This document shows, piece by piece, positions 16,983 through 27,423 of a DNA stretch of 64,000 nt. The notes under the pieces were generated by a model. It was given only the letters and a program-made list of their open reading frames with translations, ran no database searches and was not told the DNA's origin. The translations under genes and the position numbers were made by a program. Origin of the DNA: an uncultured Muribaculaceae bacterium (lineage in GTDB: Bacteria > Bacteroidota > Bacteroidia > Bacteroidales > Muribaculaceae); the NCBI GenBank assembly GCA_947174275.1, contig CAMWIJ010000001.1, forward strand, positions 32,800 through 96,799. The letters are read 5' to 3'. How positions within the stretch are numbered: position 1 is the stretch's first letter; every line of letters begins with the position of its first letter.

Positions 16983-18692
16983 TTAAAGGTTTGAATAAGA
17001 GTAAACACTGTTTATAACGTCGACAGTCAGCAGATATTGTCCCGGAGCAAGGTCATTGTCGCCGTCAAAGCCGTCATGGCCGTAAAGCAGTTCGCCGTTG
17101 CCGCCTCCGAAAAACACTTCCCAGCTTTCGTTGATAAGTATTTTCACTCCCCACGGGGTCGGTGCGGTTTTCTCGACTATCGCTGTGTACACGCCGGCGG
17201 TCTCGCCGGGTGTCATCGCCGTTATGCTCCAGTCGTCGTTAAGTCCGGTGTATGACACTGTGTTGACCGGTATCGCTTCATACCTGAGATTGCCGATGCT
17301 CGCATTCAATATATACAGCCCTGCCTCGGGTGCCGGAATATTTGTCTTGGCCTCGAATTTGAGATTGCCTGACAATGCGTCGCCTTCGCCGCCCGAGCCC
17401 CAGGCGTCATCCCAGTTGTCGGCCTCCTTATAGAGCTTGTAGCCCCATTCCGAGGCGAAATATACGCCGCCGGCGTATGCTCGTTCCTCTTCATTGTAGA
17501 GACGCAGGTAATTGTTGAAATGCCAGCTCCCCGATATCGCGTCGTCATGACCCGACAGATACAGCAGCGGGCTTGCCGGTTCTTCCGGTGCGCTCTCCTC
17601 GCCGAAAGTGACTTTCCATTGCAGAGGGCTGACAAGTGTCAGTTTCATTGTCTGCGTCCCTGCAGCAGGCACATTGACGCTTATCTGCGTTGCTGTCTCC
17701 GAATATACAAGATTGTCGGCTGTTCCGCTCAGTGCCACTGTCTTGGTTATCGACGAACTGCCGTCTCCCGTGCTCAGATCATAAAGCGTGCCGGTGCCGC
17801 TGACGGTTATGTTCATGTTGCCGGCGGCCATGTCGGTTGTCAGGCTCCAAGAGCACTCCTTGCGGTCGAATACCATCTCACCGGCGATATCGCCTGACAC
17901 TGTCAGTGACGGGATGGAGAGTGCGCTCCACTCCATATCCACCGTATTGACCGTGGTGAAATAGCAACCTGCCGTGCCCGGATACCACATGTTCCAGTAA
18001 TCTTCGTCCATCGTCGACGACGATATTGCGAATGTGCCGCGTGTCGAGGAGTTACCCCAGATTACTCCGGTCGCTTCCTTCATATACCAGTTTTCCCAGC
18101 CGCTTACGCCGGTGAAGCCTCTGTATATGCCGTCTGACTCAGGCGACGACAGCGTCATTGCCGTCATCTCCATATTCTTGTCAAGCACATAAGCCACACT
18201 CATGTCTATCTTGTAGGGTGTCACGAATATACTGAGCACATTGCTGTAAGTCGGATCGATATTCTTGCCGGTGACTGTCTTTATTCTGACAAACACTTCG
18301 GCGCGCTCGCCTCCCTCTACGCCAAGACGGCTCATCAGCGAGTTGAGTTCCGCTACGGTAAACTGGCGGTAATACTGTCCGTCGGCCACCGATGTGCTGA
18401 CTGCCGGTGAGAAATCATCAGTGAGCGACATCTCCACACTGTTTGATAAAATGCCGTCAGGAAGAGCAACCGCCGGATTGCTGAGTGTGAGATTGCCGTT
18501 CTCGTCCCAGTTGAGGGTAAGTGCAAGTGCGTTAAGGTTGTTGTAGTCGAGCACTATCTCGCCGCCCGACACTCCCACTGTCACCTCGTCACCGCCGTTG
18601 ATGGTGAGCATGTCGCCGTCTTTGTCACACGATACGGCTGCAAGCCCTGCCGCGGCTGCGATGCAAATGCGTGTTATATGGTTGATTTTCAT
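16983..18692 (-). CDS. SusE/SusF-like surface glycan-binding lipoprotein
   Basis: A 569-residue lipoprotein (Cys22 in AAVSCDKD) in the SusE/SusF position. The N-terminal part (about 30-170) looks like the SusE Ig-like domain; several later segments contain Trp- and Tyr-rich strands (GFTGVSGWENWYMKEATGVIW, YLSGHDDAISGSWHFNNYLR) resembling SusF-type carbohydrate-binding modules. Such proteins bind the polysaccharide at the cell surface but do not cut it. Sequence among them is poorly conserved, so the call relies partly on position after susC and susD (19-base gap) and before the galactanases. Confidence 0.8.
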   Translation of the reverse strand: MKINHITRICIAAAAGLAAVSCDKDGDMLTINGGDEVTVGVSGGEIVLDYNNLNALALTLNWDENGNLTLSNPAVALPDGILSNSVEMSLTDDFSPAVSTSVADGQYYRQFTVAELNSLMSRLGVEGGERAEVFVRIKTVTGKNIDPTYSNVLSIFVTPYKIDMSVAYVLDKNMEMTAMTLSSPESDGIYRGFTGVSGWENWYMKEATGVIWGNSSTRGTFAISSSTMDEDYWNMWYPGTAGCYFTTVNTVDMEWSALSIPSLTVSGDIAGEMVFDRKECSWSLTTDMAAGNMNITVSGTGTLYDLSTGDGSSSITKTVALSGTADNLVYSETATQISVNVPAAGTQTMKLTLVSPLQWKVTFGEESAPEEPASPLLYLSGHDDAISGSWHFNNYLRLYNEEERAYAGGVYFASEWGYKLYKEADNWDDAWGSGGEGDALSGNLKFEAKTNIPAPEAGLYILNASIGNLRYEAIPVNTVSYTGLNDDWSITAMTPGETAGVYTAIVEKTAPTPWGVKILINESWEVFFGGGNGELLYGHDGFDGDNDLAPGQYLLTVDVINSVYSYSNL

Positions 18693-18711
18693 ATATGATC
18701 GTGATTAGGAA

Positions 18712-20280
18712 TTAGTAATTTGGGTTTGACAGATTGGTGTTGACCGACAGTTCGGTAGCAGGGATAGGATAGATTTCATATTTGCTGTCGACTGCCTTGC
18801 CGTCGGCTACGCCTCCCTTCCACTGCCAGATATATTTGTCGGTGGTAAACATTCCGAAGCGGCGGAGGTCGGTGCGGCGCACTGACTCATGCAGAAGCTC
18901 GCGGGCTCGTTCATCGATAAAGAACTGCAGATCCATCTCTGCGTCGCTCAGATTGCCGGAGGTGTCGCCGTAGGCTCTCTCGCGCACTTTGTTGACAAGC
19001 GCCAGCGCCTCTGCTCGGCTAAGACCTGACCCGCCTCTGACTGCCGACTCGGCGGCCATCAGATACACATCGGCCAGACGGAACACCGGAAGGTCGGTCG
19101 AACAGCCGTTAACCGCCGTGTTTGAGGCTGCAGTGCCGTCGTCATAAAGGTTGGTGAACTTCTCGCTGAAATATCCCTGCGACTGGTCGTTGTAGACTGC
19201 TATGTATTGCGTCTGGCCGTCGGTATAGAACATGCAGCGTGAGTCTTTCGATGTCGCAACATCCCCGAACTTCGCCGGTATTTCTCCGCGAACGCGGAAA
19301 TTGCCCCAGCCGTTGGTGATGCCATACTTCGCCGGATCCTGTGTCGAGGTGTTGGAGCATGACCCGCAGATGATGTTGGTTGTGGCGCCCCATGTCACTG
19401 TAGTCGTTGCGTCAATCACAAACGAGAAGATGATTTCATTCGTGCGAAGGTGGTTTGACGCGTTGAAAAGTTTGTAAAACTCAGGTTCGAGAGAGTATTT
19501 GCCGCTGTTGATGATTTTGTTGCAGTAGGTGATGCAGTCGGTATAGCGCGCCTCCCGGGTGTAAACCTCGGCATTGAGATAAAGTCGGGCAAGAAGCGAC
19601 TGCACCGCTCCGCGCGTTGCGCGGCCGTACTCATTGTCTGCCGGAACTGCCTCTTCGATATCCTTGAGCTCGCTCTCGATGAAATCAAACAGCTGCTCGT
19701 CGCCGTATCTTTCCGGTATATATCCCGAAATCGGTGTGTCCTCGTTGGAGAACGGTCCCTGCGCGTAGAGGTCGAGCACCCAGTAATATGACAGCGCCCT
19801 GAGAAACCTCGCCTCGGCTTTCATCGCTCTGATTTCAGCCTGCTCCGCTTCGGTGAAACGGCCTATCGAGCCGTCGGTCGAATTGCGTATGAACTCGTTG
19901 CACACCGATATCGTGTAATATAGACGGTAGTAAGCGTCCTGCACCCACACGTCATTGGCGTCCCAGTTGAAATGCGAAACATCATAGAGCGAGCTCCATG
20001 TGTTGATGCTCTCGTCGGTTGCGTCCTCCTCCATGTTGAATATGCATCTCGACAGGTCATATCCCTTTTCGGAATCAATGTCGGGATTGCCGTCCTTCTC
20101 CTGCCCCGTGATGACAAAGCATGCGTATGCTTTTGCTAAAACCTGCCGGTAGCTCTCTGGCGACGAATACACTACGGTGGCGTCTTGCTCGAATACAGGG
20201 CGCTGGTCAAGGTCGTCGACACATGATGTCAGTGACATCGCTCCGATTGCCAGTGCCGCAAGTATATATCTGTTTTTCAT
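18712..20280 (-). CDS. SusD/RagB-family outer membrane lipoprotein (galactan PUL)
   Basis: A 522-residue SusD-like surface lipoprotein (Cys20 in SLTSCVDD) that caps the SusC channel and captures oligosaccharides. Typical features are the TPR-like helices in the N-terminal half (EIRAMKAEARFLRALSYYWVL, ATRGAVQSLLARLYLNAEVY), the late LADVYLMAAESAVRGG segment, FFIDERARELLHESVRRTDL and the terminal YPIPATELSVNTNLSNPNY. It follows susC by 20 bases. The substrate is inferred as beta-1,4-galactan from the two GH53 genes. Confidence 0.95.
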   Translation of the reverse strand: MKNRYILAALAIGAMSLTSCVDDLDQRPVFEQDATVVYSSPESYRQVLAKAYACFVITGQEKDGNPDIDSEKGYDLSRCIFNMEEDATDESINTWSSLYDVSHFNWDANDVWVQDAYYRLYYTISVCNEFIRNSTDGSIGRFTEAEQAEIRAMKAEARFLRALSYYWVLDLYAQGPFSNEDTPISGYIPERYGDEQLFDFIESELKDIEEAVPADNEYGRATRGAVQSLLARLYLNAEVYTREARYTDCITYCNKIINSGKYSLEPEFYKLFNASNHLRTNEIIFSFVIDATTTVTWGATTNIICGSCSNTSTQDPAKYGITNGWGNFRVRGEIPAKFGDVATSKDSRCMFYTDGQTQYIAVYNDQSQGYFSEKFTNLYDDGTAASNTAVNGCSTDLPVFRLADVYLMAAESAVRGGSGLSRAEALALVNKVRERAYGDTSGNLSDAEMDLQFFIDERARELLHESVRRTDLRRFGMFTTDKYIWQWKGGVADGKAVDSKYEIYPIPATELSVNTNLSNPNY

Positions 20281-20300
20281 TTTGGTCTTGATTTTGGTGG

Positions 20301-23267
20301 TTAGAAATTAAGTCCTACTGTCAGTGAATAGGTGCGGGGACGCGGATACACGTTCGAGTCTATTCCATAGCTGACTTCGGGGTCTATGCCCGAGTAATTC
20401 GTTATCGTGAACACATTCTGCACGTTGGCCGACAGATGCAGACGCAGGTCGCGCCACACATTGCCGAAATCATAGCTCAGCTGCAGGTTGTCCATCTTCA
20501 CGAACGATGCGTTCTCAACATAGTGGTCGCTGTAATGCTGGCGCATGGAGAAACCGGTGTCGAGGTAGCTGCGGTTGAGGTTGTTGAGCTGATAGGCGTT
20601 GTAGGATACAGTCTCCCACGCACCGGTATTCATTGCCATGGCGTTATACACGTAGTTGCCGATATTGGCGCGGAGCGACGTCGACAATGTCCACTTCTTG
20701 TAGCGAAGGCTGGTGCTCAGTCCGAGTATCCAGTCGGGAGCCGGCGAGTGGTAGTGGTAGAGGTCTGACGAATTTATCTGACCGTCGTTGTTGAGGTCGG
20801 CATAGACTCCCTCTATGGGGCGCCCGGTCTTTTCGTCGTAGATCTGTTTGTACACATAGAATGCGTAGGGCGCGTAACCCGTCGAGAACACCTGCACGCG
20901 GCGGCTGTCGACCGATGTGCCCACGAGCGTGTTGGGCGACTCTGCGTCGGGCGATACTGTCAGGTTGGTGATGCGCGATTTCTGCCATGTGGCATTTGCA
21001 GCAACGGTCCATGACCAGTCTTTGCTGTCGATGATATTGGCATTGACCGAAAGCTCGAAACCTTCGCTGTCGACATTGCCCACATTCGACAATATGTATT
21101 TGGCGAAGTTGGTGCCCGCCGCACAAGGCACTGAGGCAAGCAGGTCTTCGGTCTTGCGCTTGTAGTAGTCGACCGACCCTGTGATGCGGTTGTTCATAAA
21201 TCCGAAGTCAACACCGATATTCCACGCCTTGGTGGTCTCCCACTTCAGGTCGGGATTATATGCCTCCGGGCGGTAGGTGAAGATAGGTATCCCGTTGAAT
21301 ACATACTGCGCTCCCTCCTGTGATATCGTATAGATCGGCATGTGCGAATAATTGGCGATGCCGTCCTGCTGGCCGGTCTGGCCATAGCTTACCCTGATTT
21401 TCAGGTCATTCATCACATCGCGGGCGAAATCCCAGAATGACTCGTTCGACGCTCTCCACGCGAGAGCTACCGACGGGAATGTGCCCCATCGCTTGTCTTT
21501 GGCGAAACGTGACGAGCCGTCGCGGCGGAATGTCGCCGTCAGAAGATAGCGTCCGTCAAACGTATAGTTCAGACGTCCGTAATATGAAAGCAGTGTGTGG
21601 CGCTCGTCGGTCGGTGCGGTTGTCGACTGCACTTCGCCCGCTTCGTTATAGGTCTCGTAGTAGGGCGAATAGCGCTTCCACCACTGGTAGTCGTAACCGA
21701 CAGTCACATCGACACTGCTCTTGATGGCATCGAAATCTCTGTTATAGTTGCCGTAGATGGTAAACAGTTTGTTGTAGGCTTTCTTGGGGCCGACGCACGA
21801 TACCGTGCCGCCGCTGTTGAAGCCGCTCCATGAAGCCGCAGGGGTGTAATAGTCGCTTTGTCCCTGGGCGCGGTCGTAGGCCGCCGTGGCATGGAAACGC
21901 AGGCCCGGGAGCACTCTCACGCGGTAGTCGACATCCACGCTTCCGATCAGACGGCTTGTGTGCGCTTTGTCGCGGTAGCTGAGAAGTCCGGCCGGATTGG
22001 CTGTTCCTCCGGTCACCGGTATGCCGTTGATGTCTACCGGCTCGTTGTAGCCGAAGAAGGCATCGTTGCCCGAATAAACAGGTATGGTGGGATTATAGGT
22101 CGAGGCATTCCATATTATCGAACCGCTCGGATAGCGGCTGGCATTGGCCGACGCCTTGCCGCTGAACGTGAATTTCAGGTCATCGTTGAAAAACGACGGA
22201 CTCAGGTTGATGTTGCCCGAGAAGCGGCGGTTCTCGTCATTCTTCATTATACCTTCCTGATACAGCGCCCCGACAGAGACTCTGAACGGAAGCCAGTCGG
22301 TCACGCGGCCCGACACGCTCAGATTGTTGTCGGTGCCGAAGCCGGTCTGCATTACCTGGTCGAGCCAGTCGGTGTTCTCCTCGCCCAGCAATGCCATCTG
22401 TGACTGAGAGCCGTTGTTGCGTATCACATCCACAAATTCGTCACGTGAAAGCATGTTGGCGGTTTTCGTTTTGGTCGATACGGAGTTTGTTGTCGAGAAC
22501 GATACCTTGACGCGGTCGCCTTTGCCTTTCTTTGTGGTGATGAGTATGACGCCGTTTGACGCGCGCGAACCGTATATCGCTGTCGATGACGCGTCTTTGA
22601 GCACTGTCATGCTCTCTATGTCATTGGGATTGATCATCGACATGAAATTGCCCTGACCCTGGATATAGCCGCCTACTTCCATCGGCACTCCGTCAATCAC
22701 CACAAGCGGGTCATTTGAGGCGTTGAGCGACGCTCCGCCGCGTATGCGTATCGTGGAGCCCCCTGTCGTGGAGCCGCCTGAGTTTACAATCTGCACACCG
22801 GGCATCTTGCCGTTGATGAGCTCTTCGGGCGATGTGATCACTCCCTGATTGAAATCTTTCTCGCTGATAGTCGACACTGAGCCGGTCAGGTCGTTTTTCT
22901 TCTGCGTGCCGTAGCCGATCACGACAACTTCGTCAAGCACCTCGGCGTTGGGACGCATCGTCACATCTATGACATCCGACGTGATGTCGACAGTGACTGC
23001 CGTATATCCTACGTAGGTGAAAAGCAGCTGTCGTGCCGAGGCCGGCACTTTGAGGGTGTAATGGCCGTCAAAGTCGGTGGAGACTCCGATCGGTTCGTCT
23101 GCGACTTTTACCGTCGCGCCCAACAATGGTTCGCCGGTCTCGTCGGTGACAGTACCCGTGACTGTCCGCTGGGTCTGTGCAAATGCCGAAACGGGTATAA
23201 GGAGTATGGCAAGGATAAGTCCAAGCAGCCGGCTCCTTATTTCGGTAGCATGAATTGCTTTGTGCAT
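20301..23267 (-). CDS. SusC/RagA-family TonB-dependent transporter (galactan PUL)
   Basis: A 988-residue outer membrane importer. After a signal peptide (about 1-31, ending SAFAQ) comes a carboxypeptidase-regulatory-like domain (about 34-115, VTGTVTDETGEPLLGATVKV), then a TonB-box-like EVLDEVVVIGYGTQKKNDLTG, the plug (PEELINGKMPGVQI, TIRIRGGASLNASNDPLVVIDG) and a beta barrel ending in phenylalanine. It imports glycans across the outer membrane with TonB energy. It is the first gene of the operon, with a -7 box 61 bases upstream and a conserved 18-base site further upstream. Confidence 0.97.
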   Translation of the reverse strand: MHKAIHATEIRSRLLGLILAILLIPVSAFAQTQRTVTGTVTDETGEPLLGATVKVADEPIGVSTDFDGHYTLKVPASARQLLFTYVGYTAVTVDITSDVIDVTMRPNAEVLDEVVVIGYGTQKKNDLTGSVSTISEKDFNQGVITSPEELINGKMPGVQIVNSGGSTTGGSTIRIRGGASLNASNDPLVVIDGVPMEVGGYIQGQGNFMSMINPNDIESMTVLKDASSTAIYGSRASNGVILITTKKGKGDRVKVSFSTTNSVSTKTKTANMLSRDEFVDVIRNNGSQSQMALLGEENTDWLDQVMQTGFGTDNNLSVSGRVTDWLPFRVSVGALYQEGIMKNDENRRFSGNINLSPSFFNDDLKFTFSGKASANASRYPSGSIIWNASTYNPTIPVYSGNDAFFGYNEPVDINGIPVTGGTANPAGLLSYRDKAHTSRLIGSVDVDYRVRVLPGLRFHATAAYDRAQGQSDYYTPAASWSGFNSGGTVSCVGPKKAYNKLFTIYGNYNRDFDAIKSSVDVTVGYDYQWWKRYSPYYETYNEAGEVQSTTAPTDERHTLLSYYGRLNYTFDGRYLLTATFRRDGSSRFAKDKRWGTFPSVALAWRASNESFWDFARDVMNDLKIRVSYGQTGQQDGIANYSHMPIYTISQEGAQYVFNGIPIFTYRPEAYNPDLKWETTKAWNIGVDFGFMNNRITGSVDYYKRKTEDLLASVPCAAGTNFAKYILSNVGNVDSEGFELSVNANIIDSKDWSWTVAANATWQKSRITNLTVSPDAESPNTLVGTSVDSRRVQVFSTGYAPYAFYVYKQIYDEKTGRPIEGVYADLNNDGQINSSDLYHYHSPAPDWILGLSTSLRYKKWTLSTSLRANIGNYVYNAMAMNTGAWETVSYNAYQLNNLNRSYLDTGFSMRQHYSDHYVENASFVKMDNLQLSYDFGNVWRDLRLHLSANVQNVFTITNYSGIDPEVSYGIDSNVYPRPRTYSLTVGLNF

Positions 23268-23327
23268 TGGTAGTGTTTTTTAGGTTATTTTTTAAGGTAA
23301 GCACCGGTGTCTGCCGGCGTGATGTTG

Positions 23328-23335
23328 CAAATATA
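23328..23335 (-). promoter_or_regulatory. -7 box of galactan susC
   Basis: CAAATATA on the plus strand, TATATTTG on the minus strand. Transcription would start near 23321, 54 bases before the susC ATG. No TTTG -33 box is seen, as expected of an activator-dependent promoter. Confidence 0.6.
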
Positions 23336-23376
23336 ATTCATGCGATAATGTGTGATGGCGCTTTTTCAGACATTTG

Positions 23377-23394
23377 ATGCAACAAATCGGACAT
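23377..23394. promoter_or_regulatory. Candidate HTCS binding site at galactan susC
   Basis: The plus-strand 18-mer ATGCAACAAATCGGACAT matches 16 of 18 bases of a site upstream of the HTCS gene at 27424-27441. In both places the site begins exactly 49 bases from the first base of the -7 box, on the upstream side, centring it near -64. ATTTG and CAAAT at 23372-23387 also form a small inverted repeat. Confidence 0.6.
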
Positions 23395-23435
23395 CGGCAT
23401 GAATTTCAGTGCGATATGGCCGAATTTTGTCCGTT

Positions 23436-26400
23436 CTAAGCCTGCGCTGCAGGCTTCTCGTCGTCCGACCTGTACTGGCTCGGCTTCACTCCGTAGTGCG
23501 CCTGAAAACATTTGGCGAAATACGACGGTGTCTTGAACCCCACCATATAACTGATTTCCGAAACCGTAAACCGGTGCTGGCTCAGAAGCATTGCCGCTTT
23601 CTGCAGGCGCACCTGCCTGATATAATCGAGCGGCGACGTTCCCATATATTTCTTTATGAGACGGTAAAGCTGTTTCTGGGCAACGCCGCTTTTCTCGCAG
23701 AGCATGTTTACATTCAGATCCGGGTCGGCGATGTTTTCCTCTATTGTCTTGGCGATTTTCGCAAGCACTTTCTCCGTGGCGCTCTCGGCCTCTATAGGCT
23801 TGTATTCCACTTCGGTGATGGCCTGTATGCGCACTTTCTCCGTTATCTCGCTACGCGATTTCAGCAGCTGGCTGATGCGCCCCAGAAGCGCCGACGGCTC
23901 AAACGGTTTTGTCATGAACACATCTATTCCAAGTTTGATGCTTTCGTTCTCGGTCTTGTTGTCTGACTTTGCCGTGAGCATGATTATCGGCACTGACGAC
24001 AGACGCGGGTGCGCCTTCAGCTGCCTTACCATCTCCAGGCCGCCGGTTATCGGCATCATCTCGTCGGCTATTATAAGGTCGGGAATAAACGAACAGGCAA
24101 TCGACAGACCCGAACGGCCGTTCTCGGCTCTCAGACACGTATACTCCTTGCCGAGTAACCCGCTGATGAATTCCCCGATCTGGATATTGTCCTCCACAAT
24201 CAGTATTTTCGGGCGGCCGCTGCTGTCGTCGGCTACATCCTGTCTGAGCTGTGGCGCCACATTGTCTGACACAGGAAGTGTCACCACAAACGATGTGCCC
24301 TGACCCTCTTTGCTGTAAAGGCTTATGTTTCCGCCCATAAGCTCAAGATATTTCTTTATCAGATACAGCCCGAGTCCGGTTCCCTCTTTCAGCGCAGATG
24401 TCGCCGCCGAGCGAAACATTCGCTGGAACACAAGCGGCTGGTCGGCCTCCGAGATGCCTACTCCGTCGTCTGACACCACGATTTCAACCCGGTCGTCATG
24501 ACGGCTGATGCCGCACGATATCGTGGCGCCTTCGTCTGAATATTTGCACGCGTTGGAAAGCAGGTTGGTGATGACCGACTCGAATTTCACGGCGTCGGCC
24601 TCGATATGTATCTGTTGGCTCGACGCATGAAATATGAAATGCTTCTGGGGATTGTTCTCTCTGAACACCTCGAACACCCCGCGGCAGAACTCCACCGCGT
24701 CAAACACCGAGACTATCAGCAGATTTTCGTCGGTATCCTCCAGATGTTGCAGCTCGAGCGTGCGGTGTATCATGTTGTTGAGCCGCACGGCGTTGTCATA
24801 GATGGTCTCGAGGCTCTTTTTGCTCTCCGCGTCGCGTGCCTTCTCCTTCATCAGGCTCACCGGACCGATAATCATCGAGAGCGGAGTCTTGAGGTCATGC
24901 GAGATATTTGACAGAAATGTCAGCTTGCGCTCCACATTTTCCAGCGCGTTGAGGCGCTCTCGCTCACTGATTGCTCGCATGTTGCGTCGCCGCATATACC
25001 ATATAATCCACAATATCAGGCCGATGGCTGCTATGATATATGCCGTCACTGCCCACCACGACAGCGCTGCGGGCGCGCTCACTCTCAGTGGTATCGCTAT
25101 CGGCTCCGACGGCGAGCCGATGCTCTTTACAAGCACGTTGTAACGGCCCATCTTAAGGTCGGAAAATGATATGGTGTTGGAGCCCTCTGGCATCACAATC
25201 CAGCCGCCGAGCGTGTCGGTCGGCGACTCCGACAGTTTGTACATGTAGCGCTGCACCGATTCGGGCGAGTAGTCGAGCGAGCTCACCACGAGCGTGACGC
25301 TCCCGCCGTAAGGTATCGTCATTCCGTTGCTGCCGTTGTTTATGTCCGACAGATTGAAATGCCCTTCCCCCTTGTCGACCAATACCATCCTGATGGTCAT
25401 GTAGTCGGCCGGATTGCCGATGATGTCGCGGTCTACTTCGACAATCTCGTCAGTGCCGCCCAGATACACCTTACCTGAAGCCGTGTCGTCATACACTGCC
25501 GTGTAGGCTTTCTGCGGTATCGGAAGCAGCTGTGCCTCAAGTGTCCGGCCGTCGATATTCCATACGTTGCTCTGTGTCGAGACCCAGATGCCGTCGCCGA
25601 CTTCGCCGAGGGCAAGTGTCGTCTCGTCGCTGTTGGTCGGCGGAAACTTGACCGTGGCCGGTTTGCCGCCGTTGTCAAACACCACTGTTCCGCCCTTGAA
25701 CGCGCACCACACCCTGCCGCTGCGGTCGGCGCACAGTCCGGTAGGATATTCTCCCGTAAGCTCGAATATGTCATGTCTCTCGATGCTCCCCGTCGACGGG
25801 CTGTAGCGGGTCACTGCATTGTCACGGAAAAGTATTATCCAGATATCGCCTGCCTTGTCTCTGACGATATTGTTCACAAGATTGTTGGTAAGGGAGATTG
25901 GTCTGGTATCCATGTTGATTGACATGTCTGCCTCGATGGTTCCCTTTCCCTCGGCGAATTTTGATTTCGCCACATAGTGAAGTCCGCTCAGAAAGCTGCC
26001 TATCCAGAAATGCTCGCCTGACTCTACCATCGCATACACCCAGTTGGAGTTATGCGCCCCCGTGTCATCGACTATGTGAAACATATCGAAACCGCCGTTC
26101 GCCCGGTCAAATCTGTTGATGCCTGCGTCTGTGGCAAGCCAGATGTTGCCGTCGGTGTCTTCATGTATGGCTCTGACCCTGTTGTGTGACAGCGACTTCG
26201 GCTCGCGTGTGTGCCTGTACCAGTCGGGCGCTGCACCTGACGCCACGCGTATCACTCCGTTTGTTCCTCCGAGCCACAGGTCATTCCGCGAATCACGATA
26301 GATGGAGTGTATCTCATTACCCTCGCCTGAATGTGCCAGCGCGCTGAGTTTGAGCGTCCGCAGCGCCCCGGAGTTGGAGGCGATTGAAAATCCGCGTTCG

Positions 26401-27350
26401 TGGCCGGCCCATATATTGTGCCTGTCATCGGTGAGTATGCACCATATCTCTTTGTCGGCCAGACTCAGCTCCTGACGGGTGTCATGGCGGTAATGCCTGA
26501 TGCTGTCACCGTCCATGTCAAGCACTCCGTTGTCTGTGCCTATCAGTATATGGCCGTCATCACCCCTTGCCAGACTTTTTATATTGCTGTCGTCACCGGG
26601 CATCAGCTTCTCCCACCGGTCGTTGGCCGGAGTATATCTGAAAAGAAAGCCTTCGCCGCCGATGATGATGCTCTCTTTGTCAGCAGTCTCAAGCATACAG
26701 TTGGCAAACAGTGTGTTGTGGCCGTCGCCATGTTCCACTCTGACCCTGACGGGTGCGAACGTGTCTGTCTGACTGTCAAGCCGTGCCACGCCGTTGTAGG
26801 TACCGGCATAGATGACTCCCCTCGAGTCGCGCAGTAGCGAATAGACCGACCGGTGGGGAAGTCCGTCGGAATAATCGGTCAGTTCACCGCTCTCCGTGTT
26901 CAGCCGTCCGATGCCGTTCAGTCCTCCGATCCAAAGGTCGCCGTCGACAGCAAGAAGCACTCTTAGCTCTTTCGGGGTAGGGGTGGGGCTTTCATGCAGC
27001 AGTCCCGACTGATAGTCGTATATCAGTAGTCCGTTGTTGCTCCCGACATAAAGACGGTTACCCTTCTCTGCGATTGAGTAGACCTGCGTGCCGGTAAAAC
27101 CTGCGTCACCTACCGGATGTGTCGCCACGCCGTCATAGAAATACAATCCGCTGTTGGTGCCGAGCCACACGATATCCCTGCTGTCTCTGAATATGCAGAA
27201 CACAGCCCGCTTCTTGCCGTTGACAGTGACATTCTTCCACGACAAATCAGAGTCAGGCAGCTGCAAGACTCCGTGAGCCGGCAGCTGCCCGACTGAAAAT
27301 ATGAATATCAGAAGTGTGAATAGCAGTTTTGTTGCGACATTGTGTTTCAT
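23436..27350 (-). CDS. Hybrid two-component system sensor/regulator (galactan PUL)
   Basis: A 1304-residue HTCS joining sensor kinase and response regulator. A signal peptide (about 1-25) is followed by a large periplasmic region (about 30-750) with repeated two-component-propeller blades (for example DSRDIVWLGTNSGLYFYDG, DGNIWLATDAGINRF) and a Y_Y_Y-like domain. One membrane helix lies near 765-785. Then come HisKA (SNISHDLKTPLSM, His near 818), HATPase (DDGVGISEAD, GTGLGLYLIKKYLELMGG), a receiver domain (VEDN near 1052, phosphoacceptor Asp in IIADEMMP near 1095) and an AraC-type DNA-binding domain at about 1200-1300. It should bind galacto-oligosaccharides in the periplasm and activate the adjacent susC operon. 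Confidence 0.95.
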   Translation of the reverse strand: MKHNVATKLLFTLLIFIFSVGQLPAHGVLQLPDSDLSWKNVTVNGKKRAVFCIFRDSRDIVWLGTNSGLYFYDGVATHPVGDAGFTGTQVYSIAEKGNRLYVGSNNGLLIYDYQSGLLHESPTPTPKELRVLLAVDGDLWIGGLNGIGRLNTESGELTDYSDGLPHRSVYSLLRDSRGVIYAGTYNGVARLDSQTDTFAPVRVRVEHGDGHNTLFANCMLETADKESIIIGGEGFLFRYTPANDRWEKLMPGDDSNIKSLARGDDGHILIGTDNGVLDMDGDSIRHYRHDTRQELSLADKEIWCILTDDRHNIWAGHERGFSIASNSGALRTLKLSALAHSGEGNEIHSIYRDSRNDLWLGGTNGVIRVASGAAPDWYRHTREPKSLSHNRVRAIHEDTDGNIWLATDAGINRFDRANGGFDMFHIVDDTGAHNSNWVYAMVESGEHFWIGSFLSGLHYVAKSKFAEGKGTIEADMSINMDTRPISLTNNLVNNIVRDKAGDIWIILFRDNAVTRYSPSTGSIERHDIFELTGEYPTGLCADRSGRVWCAFKGGTVVFDNGGKPATVKFPPTNSDETTLALGEVGDGIWVSTQSNVWNIDGRTLEAQLLPIPQKAYTAVYDDTASGKVYLGGTDEIVEVDRDIIGNPADYMTIRMVLVDKGEGHFNLSDINNGSNGMTIPYGGSVTLVVSSLDYSPESVQRYMYKLSESPTDTLGGWIVMPEGSNTISFSDLKMGRYNVLVKSIGSPSEPIAIPLRVSAPAALSWWAVTAYIIAAIGLILWIIWYMRRRNMRAISERERLNALENVERKLTFLSNISHDLKTPLSMIIGPVSLMKEKARDAESKKSLETIYDNAVRLNNMIHRTLELQHLEDTDENLLIVSVFDAVEFCRGVFEVFRENNPQKHFIFHASSQQIHIEADAVKFESVITNLLSNACKYSDEGATISCGISRHDDRVEIVVSDDGVGISEADQPLVFQRMFRSAATSALKEGTGLGLYLIKKYLELMGGNISLYSKEGQGTSFVVTLPVSDNVAPQLRQDVADDSSGRPKILIVEDNIQIGEFISGLLGKEYTCLRAENGRSGLSIACSFIPDLIIADEMMPITGGLEMVRQLKAHPRLSSVPIIMLTAKSDNKTENESIKLGIDVFMTKPFEPSALLGRISQLLKSRSEITEKVRIQAITEVEYKPIEAESATEKVLAKIAKTIEENIADPDLNVNMLCEKSGVAQKQLYRLIKKYMGTSPLDYIRQVRLQKAAMLLSQHRFTVSEISYMVGFKTPSYFAKCFQAHYGVKPSQYRSDDEKPAAQA

Positions 27351-27374
27351 GGCGTGATGGCTTCATTATGATTG

Positions 27375-27407
27375 CAAATATACCAAAATAAAACAAAGCC
27401 ACGCAAT
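27375..27407 (-). promoter_or_regulatory. Promoter of the galactan HTCS gene
   Basis: The -7 box TATATTTG is at 27382-27375 on the minus strand; an ATTG at 27407-27404, 21 bases upstream, is a one-mismatch -33 box. Predicted start is near 27368, 18 bases before the HTCS ATG. Confidence 0.55.
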
Positions 27408-27423
27408 CTGTCAGAAAATGAAT